From Kitasatospora aureofaciens (GTDB lineage: Bacteria > Actinomycetota > Actinomycetes > Streptomycetales > Streptomycetaceae), in assembly GCF_019192735.1 (NCBI RefSeq), contig NZ_JAHTKP010000059.1:1-48851 (forward strand): a DNA stretch of 48,851 nt, read 5' to 3'. Positions 15,241 through 23,076 of the stretch are shown here, one piece after another. The translations under genes and the position numbers were made by a program. Position 1 is the stretch's first letter, and the number at the start of each line of letters is the position of its first letter. The notes beneath the pieces were generated by a model, which was not told where the DNA came from, ran no database searches, and saw nothing but the letters and a program-made list of their open reading frames with translations.

Positions 15241-16563
15241 GTGACGCCAGCCGCCCCTTGGACCCCCGTGTCAGTACCGGCCGCAGCGGACCCCCGTTCG
15301 GTCCCCTCGCACTGGTTCAACCTCGTCCCGAGCCTGCCCGGCCCGGTGCCCCCGCCGCGTGAGCCCGACGGCGCGCAGCAGGACGCCTGGGGCTCCCGGA
15401 CCGCCCTGCAGCAGCGGATCCGGCTGGACGCCGTCCGCGCCCAGGACGCCGCGACCGAGCCCTTCCTGGCGATCCCCGAGCGCGTCCGCGAGGAGCTGGC
15501 CGAGATCGGGCGGCCCACCCCGCTGCTGCGAGCGCGGGCCCTGGAGCGCTACCTGGACACCCCGGCCCGGATCTACCTCAAGCGCGAGGACGTGCTGCCG
15601 ACCGGCAGCTTCAAGCTCAACTCCGCGATCGCCCAGGCGTACTTCGCCGCCGAGCAGGGCGTCGGCACGCTGGTCACCGAGACCGGCGCCGGCCAGTGGG
15701 GCCACGCGGTCGCCTGGGCCACGCGCCGCTTCGGCCTCGGCGCGGTCATCTACTGGGCCGGGGTGTCCGCCCGCCAGAAGCCGGGCCGGCACGCCGTGAT
15801 CGAGATGCTCGGCGCCCAGGTGCACCCGTCCCCGAGCGAGCGCACGCCGGTGGGCAAGGCTCTGCTGCGCGACGGCCGGCACCTGCTCGGCTCGCTCGGC
15901 ACCGCGATCGGCGAGGCGATCAACCACGCCGCGCTGCACCCGGAGACCCGCTACATCTCGGGCAGCAACCTGCCGCACGTGCTGATCCACCAGACCGTCA
16001 TCGGCCAGGAGACCAAGGCCCAGCTGGCCGCCCTCGGGGAGCGGCCGGACGCGCTGATCGCCTGCGTCGGCGGCGGCAGCAACCTCGGCGGGTTCATGGG
16101 CCCCTACCTGGCCGAGAAGGCGGAGCGCGGCGACGGCCTGCTGCTGCTCGGCGCGGAGTCCGCCAGCGCCCCCCGCCTCACCCAGGGCACGCTCCGTTAC
16201 GACCACGCCGACCCGGAGGGCATCACCCCGCTCAGCAAGTCCTACACCCTGGGCCGGGACTACGAGCTGCCCGAGACCCACGTCGGCGGACTGCGCCAGC
16301 ACAGCGGCTCGCCGGTGATCGGCGTGCTGCGCGGCACCGGGCTGCTGGACGCGGTGGCGTACGAGGAGGCGGGCGTCTTCGAGAGCGGCCGGCTGCTGCT
16401 GTCCACCGAGGGGATGCTGGTCGCCCCCGAGTCCTGCCACGCCGTGCGCGCCGCGGTGGAACGGGCCGTGCTGGCCCGCGAGACCGGGCGGCCGGAGGTG
16501 ATCGTGGCCTGCATCAGCGGAAACGGGCTGCTCGACCTGGACGGCTACCTCGCCAACCGCTGA
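15241..16563 (+). CDS. TrpB2-like PLP-dependent enzyme
   Basis: A 440-residue fold-type II PLP protein resembling TrpB2, the long form of tryptophan synthase beta. Seen are RPTPLLRARALERYL, the PLP lysine K125 in GSFKLN (TrpB2 usually GSHKIN), VTETGAGQWGHA, the phosphate-binding CVGGGSNLGG, and the late ACISGNG. TrpB enzymes replace the serine hydroxyl with a nucleophile. No trpA is nearby, so a beta-replacement on a pathway intermediate, bringing in a serine-derived unit, is more likely than primary tryptophan synthesis. It is the first gene of the long + strand series, with its own GTG and AGAGGGA site. Confidence 0.85.
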   Translation: MTPAAPWTPVSVPAAADPRSVPSHWFNLVPSLPGPVPPPREPDGAQQDAWGSRTALQQRIRLDAVRAQDAATEPFLAIPERVREELAEIGRPTPLLRARALERYLDTPARIYLKREDVLPTGSFKLNSAIAQAYFAAEQGVGTLVTETGAGQWGHAVAWATRRFGLGAVIYWAGVSARQKPGRHAVIEMLGAQVHPSPSERTPVGKALLRDGRHLLGSLGTAIGEAINHAALHPETRYISGSNLPHVLIHQTVIGQETKAQLAALGERPDALIACVGGGSNLGGFMGPYLAEKAERGDGLLLLGAESASAPRLTQGTLRYDHADPEGITPLSKSYTLGRDYELPETHVGGLRQHSGSPVIGVLRGTGLLDAVAYEEAGVFESGRLLLSTEGMLVAPESCHAVRAAVERAVLARETGRPEVIVACISGNGLLDLDGYLANR

Positions 16564-16674
16564 CCCCGGCCGCACCCGACCAAGTCCACGCGACGTACTC
16601 CGCACGGCCTTTCGGCCCCCGCGCGACTCCCCGGCCGCTGCCCGACCTCCCGACACCTGTGCGAAAGGACCGAC

Positions 16675-17784
16675 GTGTCCGACGGAAGCATCATCGAACT
16701 GTCCAGCGGGACCAGCCCCGCTTGCCCGTTCTACCTGGGCGACTCGATCGGCGACCGGCTGCCCGAGTACCTGGGCCGGTACGACTTCGACGAGTTCTAC
16801 CTGGTCACCAGCGAGTCGCTGTACGAGATGTTCGGGCGCGACCTGGCGAGCCGGCTCTGCCGGGCCGGCATCGCCGTGAACCTGATCACCGTGGCCGAGG
16901 GCGAGGCCGCCAAGGGCTGGCCCCAGCTGACCGCGCTGTGCGAACGGCTGGTCGCTTCCGGCGCCACCAAGGACTCGATCGTCGGCGCGCTCGGCGGCGG
17001 CATGATCAGCAATCTGGCCGGGCTGGCCGCCGCCATGGTCTACCGGGGGCTGCGGTTCGTCGAGATCCCGACCACCATGCTGAACCTCACCGACGGCACG
17101 CTCAGCAACAAGCAGGCGATCAACGGAGCGCTCGGCAAGAACCAGTTCGGCGTCTACCACGCGCCGCTGTTCATATGGGCGGACGTCGCGATGCTGCGCG
17201 GCGAACCGGTCCGCCAGCACCGCAGCGCCCTCGTGGAGGCGCTGAAGAACGGTCTGGTCAACGATGCCGCCTGGGTCGACCGGCTGGAGTTCCTGCTGGC
17301 CGACGGCGTGGCCCGGATCCGCGACAACCTGCTCGGCCTCTGCCACGAGGTGGTGCGGAGCAAGCTGGAGATCCTCGCGCTGGACCCGGGGGAGCGGCAG
17401 GCCGGGATCATCCTTGAGTACGGGCACACCGTGGGCCACGCCGTGGAGTTCCTGTCCGGCGGTGCGCTGCTGCACGGCGAGGCGGTCGGCATCGGGATGT
17501 GCGCGGCCGCGCGGGTCGGCGTCCGGCTCGGGATCACCGCCCCGGAGGTGCTGGAGCGGCAGGAGCACGTGCTCGGCACGCTGATGGGCGGGCCGACCAC
17601 GGTGCCGGCGGAGTTCTCGCCGGAGCGGATCGTCGAGGTCATCCTGAGCGACAACAAGCGCCGCTCGGGCAGTGCGGTGCGGTTCGTCCTGGTGCCCGAG
17701 ATCGGCCGCGTGCACCTGGTGGACGGCGACCACGAGACGCCGGTGCCCGAGCCGCTGCTGAAAAGCGTCCTGGCCGACGCGTAG
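16675..17784 (+). CDS. Sugar phosphate cyclase (2-deoxy-scyllo-inosose / dehydroquinate synthase family)
   Basis: A 369-residue member of the dehydroquinate-synthase superfamily, NAD- and metal-dependent cyclases of sugar phosphates. The candidate metal ligands are E188 (VEALKNG), H251 (EYGHTVGHA) and H267 (LHGEAVGIG). NAD-binding GALGGGMISNLAGLAA is near residue 108. The sequences LSNKQAINGALGKNQFGVYHAP, in two overlapping motifs, and SDNKRR and EYGH look more like 2-deoxy-scyllo-inosose synthases than like AroB. EboD-type cyclases of metabolite-traffic clusters are a second option. The GTG start follows GAAAGGA. No aminocyclitol aminotransferase is nearby, so the cyclic product's fate is open. 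Confidence 0.85.
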   Translation: MSDGSIIELSSGTSPACPFYLGDSIGDRLPEYLGRYDFDEFYLVTSESLYEMFGRDLASRLCRAGIAVNLITVAEGEAAKGWPQLTALCERLVASGATKDSIVGALGGGMISNLAGLAAAMVYRGLRFVEIPTTMLNLTDGTLSNKQAINGALGKNQFGVYHAPLFIWADVAMLRGEPVRQHRSALVEALKNGLVNDAAWVDRLEFLLADGVARIRDNLLGLCHEVVRSKLEILALDPGERQAGIILEYGHTVGHAVEFLSGGALLHGEAVGIGMCAAARVGVRLGITAPEVLERQEHVLGTLMGGPTTVPAEFSPERIVEVILSDNKRRSGSAVRFVLVPEIGRVHLVDGDHETPVPEPLLKSVLADA

Positions 17785-17814
17785 CCCGTCCATCCTCCCG
17801 AACGGAGTCACGCC

Positions 17815-18528
17815 TTGAACACCGTGCACCCGAACACCATGCACTCGGAGACCGGGCACCAGACCACAATGCAGCAGAGCACCGTGCAGCAGAGCACCGG
17901 GCATTCGCCGGAGATCGCCGAGACGGTCTACCGCCTCGACGGGCCGCTGCGCTGGGCGCTCGGCGAGGTGCAGGACCTGCTGCGCGCCGTCGGCGCCGGC
18001 CCCGGCCAGCAGGTGGTCGACGTGGGCGCGGGCACCGGCTACGCCGCTGTGCCGGCCGCCCGGGCCGTCGGACCGCAGGGCTCGGTGCACTGCGTGGACG
18101 GCAGCCCGGAACTGCTGGACGTCCTCGCCGCCCGGGCCGCCCGCGAGGGCGTCGCCGACCGGCTGACCCGGACGGTCGGCCCGGTGGTGCCGCTGCCCGT
18201 CGACGACGGCCGCGCCGACCTGGTGATCTCCACCTACGTGCTGCACGAGCTGGCCGACGACGCGCCGGCCGCGATCGCCGAGATGCACCGGGTGCTGCGC
18301 CCGGGCGGCCGGGTCGCCCTGGCCGACTACCGCAAGACCTCGGACCGCGAGCGGAACCGGGAGATCGAGGCCTGGTACGCCCGCCAGCCCGACGGGGCCG
18401 GTCCGGATGAGGTCCATCTGCGCTTCTCGCTGGGGGAGTTGGAGGAGATGCTGCGCGCCGCCGGCTTCCAGCGGATCGAGCTGCGCACCTGGCACGACTT
18501 CCACGTGCACGCCACTGCGGAGAAGTGA
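17815..18528 (+). CDS. Class I SAM-dependent methyltransferase
   Basis: A 237-residue methyltransferase. The SAM-binding motif is VVDVGAGTGYAAVPAAR, followed by VHCVDGSPELL and the post-core HRVLRPGGRVALADYR (UbiE/Erg6-like). The TTG start has GGAG eight bases upstream. The first 30 residues are odd: a His/Gln/Met/Thr-rich stretch (NTMHSETGHQTTMQQSTVQQ) encoded by partly repeated DNA. A later start is conceivable but has no ribosome site. The substrate is unknown. Its stop codon is part of a 13-bp palindrome. Confidence 0.85.
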   Translation: MNTVHPNTMHSETGHQTTMQQSTVQQSTGHSPEIAETVYRLDGPLRWALGEVQDLLRAVGAGPGQQVVDVGAGTGYAAVPAARAVGPQGSVHCVDGSPELLDVLAARAAREGVADRLTRTVGPVVPLPVDDGRADLVISTYVLHELADDAPAAIAEMHRVLRPGGRVALADYRKTSDRERNREIEAWYARQPDGAGPDEVHLRFSLGELEEMLRAAGFQRIELRTWHDFHVHATAEK

Positions 18529-18538
18529 CGATTCGTCA
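18526..18538. promoter_or_regulatory. 13-bp palindrome TGACGATTCGTCA, copy 1
   Basis: TGACGA-T-TCGTCA is perfect and starts at the TGA stop of the methyltransferase gene. It is followed to about 18574 by four related TTCGTC-containing blocks before the TIM-barrel gene. The identical 13-mer recurs at 30387. Confidence 0.6.
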
Positions 18539-18599
18539 GATTCGTCGTCAGGTTCGTTCGTCTGGTTCGTCATCTGTCTTTATCGGAAGGAGAATTGCC

Positions 18600-19439
18600 G
18601 TGGTCAAGCTCGCCTACAACGCCAACGGCCTGCGGACGCTCTCGCTGGAGCGGGCGATCGAGGTGGTCGCCGACGCCGGGTACGAGGGTATCGAACTCTC
18701 GCTGCACCCCTCGCACTTGGACCCGTTCGCGTTCGGCCCGGCCGAGGCGGAGCAGGCGCGAAAGGCGCTGGAGCGCTCCGGGCTGACGGCCTGCTGCCTG
18801 GCCGCCGGGGCCGACAACCTGCTCGGGCCGGAGCGGTTCGAGCCCTCGCTGATCCACCCCACCGCCGAGGGCCGGGCCCGGCGCGTCGACCTGGTGCTGC
18901 GCTCGGTCCGGATCGCCGACGAACTCGGCATCCCCTACGTCAACTTCGCCACCGGCAAGCGCAAGCCGGAGGTCCCCGCGGAGCAGGCCCGCCAGTGGCT
19001 GGTGGAGGGCATCCGGCAGGTGCTGGACGGTCCGGGCAGCGCGGTGCTGGCGATGGAGCCGGAGCCGGAGTTCTTCCTGGAGACCAACGACGGGGTCGCG
19101 CGCCTGGCCGACGAGCTGGCCTCGGACCGGTTCGCCCTCGCCCAGGACCTCGGCCACTGCCGGGTGGTGGAGGAGGACTACCTCGGCTCGGTCGAGCGCA
19201 ACCTGCCGTACACCAGGATCATCCAGGTCGAGGACATCAAGGGCCGGGTGCACCACCACGAGATCCCGGGGGACGGCGACATCGACTTCGCCGGGTTCTT
19301 CTCGGTCCTGCGGCGCGGCGGCTACGACGGGTACGTCAGCGTGGAGCTGTACAACCACGCGGACGGCTACGAGCACGCGCTGCGCCGCAGCCGCGAGGTG
19401 CTCACCGCCGCGCTGGCCGCCGCCGAGCAGCGGGGCTGA
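18600..19439 (+). CDS. Xylose-isomerase-like TIM barrel protein (AP_endonuc_2 fold)
   Basis: A 279-residue TIM barrel of the sugar-phosphate isomerase/AP endonuclease 2 superfamily. Candidate metal ligands are Glu in AMEPEPEFF, Asp-His in DLGHCRVVEEDY, the His-rich IKGRVHHHEIPGDGDIDF and Glu in YVSVELYNHADGYE. The GTG start has GGAAGGAG. Two readings compete. It may be an EboE-like metabolite-traffic protein or isomerase acting with the cyclase gene two places upstream. Or it may be an AP-endonuclease-type repair protein acting after the AlkD-like glycosylase. The fold alone does not decide. Confidence 0.82.
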   Translation: MVKLAYNANGLRTLSLERAIEVVADAGYEGIELSLHPSHLDPFAFGPAEAEQARKALERSGLTACCLAAGADNLLGPERFEPSLIHPTAEGRARRVDLVLRSVRIADELGIPYVNFATGKRKPEVPAEQARQWLVEGIRQVLDGPGSAVLAMEPEPEFFLETNDGVARLADELASDRFALAQDLGHCRVVEEDYLGSVERNLPYTRIIQVEDIKGRVHHHEIPGDGDIDFAGFFSVLRRGGYDGYVSVELYNHADGYEHALRRSREVLTAALAAAEQRG

Positions 19440-19446
19440 GGCCGCC

Positions 19447-20370
19447 GTGGCCGCCGGCCGGCCCGTGCCAGGGCCACCGCCCCCACCGCCGCCGCTCGCG
19501 CCCCGGGCCCAGCACGGGACCGGCCTGACGCCGCTGTTCGACCACCACATCCACACCGATCTGCGCAACGCCGACGACTACGAGCTGATGGCGGTCAGCG
19601 GGGTGCTCACCGCGCTGGCCCCGTGCTCGGCCTCGCTGGAGACCCGGGCGTCGGGCGACGCGTTCGCCGCCCGGTTCGAGAGGCTGGCGGTCGCCGAGAC
19701 CGGGCGGGCCGCCGCGTACGGGATCGACCTGCACGTGGCGCTCGCGGTGCACGCGGCCGACATGGCCGGGCTGCCGGGCGCGCTGGCCGGGATCGAGGCG
19801 CTGGAGGGCTTCCTGGACCACCCGAAGGTCCGGGCGCTCGGCGAGCTCTCGCTGCGCGGCGGCGGCCCGGACGAAGTCGAGGTGCTGGAACGGCAGTTGA
19901 AGCTGGCGTCGGCGCGCGGCCTGCCGGTGCTGGTGGAGTCGCCGCCCGCACTGCCCGCCTTCCGGGAGCTGCTGGCGCCGCTGGCGGGCGCGGTCGAGCG
20001 GGCCGGCATCGACCCGGCCTCGATCGCCCTGCTGGACCTCGACGAGGCGCGGATCGACCTGCTGGCCGAGCATCCGGCCCTGCGCGGCCTCGGCCGCTAC
20101 GGGATCGCGGTGGCGCCCCGGCAGGACGCGCTGTTCCAGATCCGGGAGAAGCAGTCGCACCGCGAGGTGCTGCGCCTGCTGGAGCGGTTCGGCCCGCAGC
20201 GGCTGATGCTCAACACCGGTCTGCACTTCGGTTCGGCGGACCCGCTGGGTCTGGCCCGGACGGTGCACCGGCTCCGACTCCATGGTGTCCCCGAGCAGAT
20301 CGTGAGGGCTCTCGCTCATGACAACGCGGCCGAGTTCTTCGCCGTACCGCACCGGCTCCCCGCCCACTGA
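19447..20370 (+). CDS. TatD-like metal-dependent hydrolase
   Basis: A 307-residue amidohydrolase-fold protein. After a Pro-rich start, DHHIHTDLR gives the N-terminal HxH metal site, LGELSLRGGG matches the TatD Glu, and NTGLHFGSADP supplies a late Asp. The His that TatD proteins have after strand four (PVVIHxR) is replaced: the sequence reads PVLVESPPA. That argues for a changed activity, as in Ebo-cluster TatD-like proteins. It follows the TIM-barrel gene by seven bases and overlaps the decarboxylase gene by 53. A DNase role cannot be excluded. Confidence 0.75.
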   Translation: MAAGRPVPGPPPPPPPLAPRAQHGTGLTPLFDHHIHTDLRNADDYELMAVSGVLTALAPCSASLETRASGDAFAARFERLAVAETGRAAAYGIDLHVALAVHAADMAGLPGALAGIEALEGFLDHPKVRALGELSLRGGGPDEVEVLERQLKLASARGLPVLVESPPALPAFRELLAPLAGAVERAGIDPASIALLDLDEARIDLLAEHPALRGLGRYGIAVAPRQDALFQIREKQSHREVLRLLERFGPQRLMLNTGLHFGSADPLGLARTVHRLRLHGVPEQIVRALAHDNAAEFFAVPHRLPAH

Positions 20371-21598
20371 GAACACGCTGCCGACCGAGCACGCACTGTC
20401 CCCTCAGAACACGCTGCCCACCGGGAACGCGCTGCCCGAGGAGGGCCTGCCCACCGACCGGGTGCTGGCCGACCTGGCCGGCCTGTGCGCCGCGGACCAC
20501 GACTACCGGGACGGCACGGTCTTCAACTCGATCTGCTCGACGCCGCTGCCGATCGCCGAGCGGGTCTTCGCCGCCCACCAGCAGGCCAACCTGGGCGACA
20601 ACCGGATCTTCCCGTCGCTGCCCCGGGCCGAGGCGGAGGTCACGGCGATGCTGGCCGGTCTGATGGACGGGCCCGGCGCGGCGGGCGTGGCCACCTCGGG
20701 CGGCACCGAGGCGAACCTCCTGGCGGTGCTGGCCGCCGTCCGCCGTCACCAGCGGCGCTTCGGCGACGGCGTGCCCGCGCGGGTCCTGCTGGGCGACAGC
20801 GCGCACTTCTCCTTCGACAAGATCGCCGCGCTGCTGCCGGTGGAGGTGGTCCGCGTCCCCTCCGACCAGCGGCTGCGGGTGGACACCGCCCGGCTGCTGC
20901 CCCTGATCACCCCGGACACCGCGCTGGTGGTGGCCACGGCCGGCAGCTCCGAGTCCGGCGCCGTGGACGACGTCCCGGCCATCGCCGCGCACGCCTCGGC
21001 GCTCGGCGTCCCGCTGCACGTGGACGCCGCCACCGGCGGCTTCCTGGTGCCGTTCGCCCGCGAGCTGGGCGAACCTCTGCCGCCCATCGGGCTGTCCGTA
21101 CCCGGGGTCACGTCCGTCACGCTGGACCCGCACAAGTACGGCGGCGCGCCGATCCCCGCCGGGCACGTCCTGTTCCGCGACCCGGAGGACCTGGCCGCGC
21201 TGCGCACCGCCTCGCACTACCGGGGCACCTTCGACCACCACGCCCTGCTGGGCACCCGGCCCGGCGGCGCGCTGCTGGCCACCTGGGCGGCGCTGCGGGC
21301 CCAGGGCCGCAGCGGCTACCGGGAGGCGGTGGCGGGGCTCTGGGAGCGCCGGGAGCTGCTGGTGCGGCTGCTGGCCGACGCCGGGTTCGAGGTCGCCCCG
21401 CGCCCCGAGCTGACCGTGGTGACGGTCCGCCACCCGAGCCCGGAGAAGCTGGTCGACGCGCTGGAGCGGCGGGGCCTGATCGCCTCGGTCGCCCGCCGGC
21501 TCGGCCTGCTGCGGCTGGTCGTGCACTGGCACCAGAGCGAGCAGCAGCTGCGCTGCCTGGTCGCGGTGCTGGCCGAGGTGAACGGAGGCGGGCCGTGA
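20318..21598 (+). CDS. Group II PLP-dependent decarboxylase
   Basis: A 426-residue fold-type I PLP enzyme resembling MfnA-like tyrosine/aspartate decarboxylases. Seen are VATSGGTEANLLAVLAA, the Asp-containing VPLHVDAATGGF, and the Schiff-base lysine K273 in LDPHKYGGAPIPAG. The first 45 residues are a Thr/Pro/Leu-rich, partly repetitive extension (PTENTLPTEHALSPQNTLP), and the start overlaps the previous gene by 53 bases; GAGGG upstream of the ATG supports it. Likely reaction: decarboxylation of an aromatic or acidic amino acid such as tyrosine or DOPA, which would suit an aromatic-amine building block. Confidence 0.85.
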   Translation: MTTRPSSSPYRTGSPPTENTLPTEHALSPQNTLPTGNALPEEGLPTDRVLADLAGLCAADHDYRDGTVFNSICSTPLPIAERVFAAHQQANLGDNRIFPSLPRAEAEVTAMLAGLMDGPGAAGVATSGGTEANLLAVLAAVRRHQRRFGDGVPARVLLGDSAHFSFDKIAALLPVEVVRVPSDQRLRVDTARLLPLITPDTALVVATAGSSESGAVDDVPAIAAHASALGVPLHVDAATGGFLVPFARELGEPLPPIGLSVPGVTSVTLDPHKYGGAPIPAGHVLFRDPEDLAALRTASHYRGTFDHHALLGTRPGGALLATWAALRAQGRSGYREAVAGLWERRELLVRLLADAGFEVAPRPELTVVTVRHPSPEKLVDALERRGLIASVARRLGLLRLVVHWHQSEQQLRCLVAVLAEVNGGGP

Positions 21599-23076
21599 AG
21601 GTGCTGTTCGTCTCGATCAACAAGCTGAAGTCGTTCCGGCCGGTGCTGCCGATCGGCATGGTCACCATCGCCACCCAGGCCCGCGCGGCCGGACACCAGG
21701 TCCGGACGCTGGACCTGATGTGGGAGGAGGACGACGAGCCGGTCGTACGGGCGGCGGTGCGCGACTTCCGGCCGGACGTGGTCGGCATCTCGATCCGCAA
21801 CGTGGACTCGCAGAACATGCTGGAGCCGGTGGTCTACACGCCGCTCGCCCGCGAGGTCGCGGACTGGTCCAGGGACGAACTGCCGGGCGTCACCGTCCTG
21901 TTGGGCGGCCCCGGGTTCTCCACCGTGCCGGAGGACCTGATGGACTTCGTCCGGGCGGACTACGGCGTCACCGGCTTCGCCGAGGAGTCGGTGCAGCCCC
22001 TGCTGGAGCAACTGGCCCGGGGCCGGCGGCCGCAGGACGTCCCCGGGGTCATCTACCCGGACGGGCAGGGCGGTTACCACCGGCGCGAGGCGGTCTTCCG
22101 GATCGACTACCGCAAGGCGGCCCGCCCCGACCCGGCGCTCTACGACCAGCGGTACTTCGACTACTCGTACGAGACGCACGACCGGAGCCTGAAGGTCCCC
22201 GCGACCATCCAGACCAAGAAGGGCTGCGTGCTGGAGTGCGTCTTCTGCAGCAACTTCCTGGTGGACGGCACCGGGGTGAAGTTCGACGAGGTCTCGCGGG
22301 TGGCCGACGAGGTGGAGCGGCTGCGCGACGAGGGCCTCGAAGTCCTGGAGATCGTCGACGGGGTGTTCAACCTGCCGCTCAACTACGCGCTGGAGGTGCT
22401 GCGGGAGTTCGTCCGCCGGGGCATCCGGATGCCGTGGTCGTGCATGGTCAACCCGGGCAACGTCACCGCCGAGCTGGTCGACCTGATGGCCCGGACCGGC
22501 TGCTACTACGTCGAGTTCGGCACCGACTCGGCCTGCGACCGGATCCTGCGCGGGCTGAAGAAGAACTTCCGCCAGCGCCAGATCGTCGAGTCGCACCGCC
22601 GGTTCGTCGAGGCCGGCATCCGCGTCGAGCACTGCCTGTTCATCGGCAGCCCCGGCGACGACCGGGACTCCGTGCGCGAGACCTTCGAGGTGATGGGGCA
22701 GCTCGTCCCGCCGGCCGCGCCCGACGTGCACGCCTTCTGGACGCTCGGCCTGCGGGTCTGCCGGGGCACCGCCCTGCACGCCACCGCCGTCGCCGAGGGA
22801 ATGATCACCGGAACGGAGCGATTCATCGTGCCCAAGTACTACGCGTCGCGGGCCGTCATGACGGACGACGCCCTGCTCGACGAGATCCAGGCCCGCGTCC
22901 TCGCCAACGACAACTGGTACCTGTGGTGGGGCCTGTCCTCGATCGGCCTGCGCGAGCGCATTGCCATGGCCCGCGCCGAGAGCGAGCGGATCGAGGCCGA
23001 GCTGAACGACCACCTGCCGCCGCGCCGCCCGCTCCCGCTCGCCGGGGGCCCGCGACCCGCCGGAGGCACCCGATGA
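21595..23076 (+). CDS. B12-binding-domain radical SAM enzyme
   Basis: A 493-residue class B-type radical SAM protein. Residues about 1-150 form a Rossmann-like cobalamin-binding domain (MKVLFVSINKLKS ... LLGGPGFSTVPEDL). The radical SAM core has the cluster cysteines C211, C215 and C218 in CVLECVFC. The classic DxHxxG base-off motif is not visible, as in many family members. The GTG overlaps the previous stop and GGAGG lies upstream. Possible chemistry is methylation at an unreactive carbon or a ring rearrangement. Position in the tightly overlapped gene series shows it is a pathway enzyme. Confidence 0.88.
   Translation: MKVLFVSINKLKSFRPVLPIGMVTIATQARAAGHQVRTLDLMWEEDDEPVVRAAVRDFRPDVVGISIRNVDSQNMLEPVVYTPLAREVADWSRDELPGVTVLLGGPGFSTVPEDLMDFVRADYGVTGFAEESVQPLLEQLARGRRPQDVPGVIYPDGQGGYHRREAVFRIDYRKAARPDPALYDQRYFDYSYETHDRSLKVPATIQTKKGCVLECVFCSNFLVDGTGVKFDEVSRVADEVERLRDEGLEVLEIVDGVFNLPLNYALEVLREFVRRGIRMPWSCMVNPGNVTAELVDLMARTGCYYVEFGTDSACDRILRGLKKNFRQRQIVESHRRFVEAGIRVEHCLFIGSPGDDRDSVRETFEVMGQLVPPAAPDVHAFWTLGLRVCRGTALHATAVAEGMITGTERFIVPKYYASRAVMTDDALLDEIQARVLANDNWYLWWGLSSIGLRERIAMARAESERIEAELNDHLPPRRPLPLAGGPRPAGGTR

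Noticed and set aside
15271..18573. An 1100-codon open frame on the minus strand opposite the first cluster genes
   Set aside because: It mirrors strongly coded + strand genes, and the sequence is Gly/Gln/His/Arg-rich without any domain. High GC leaves such antisense frames open.
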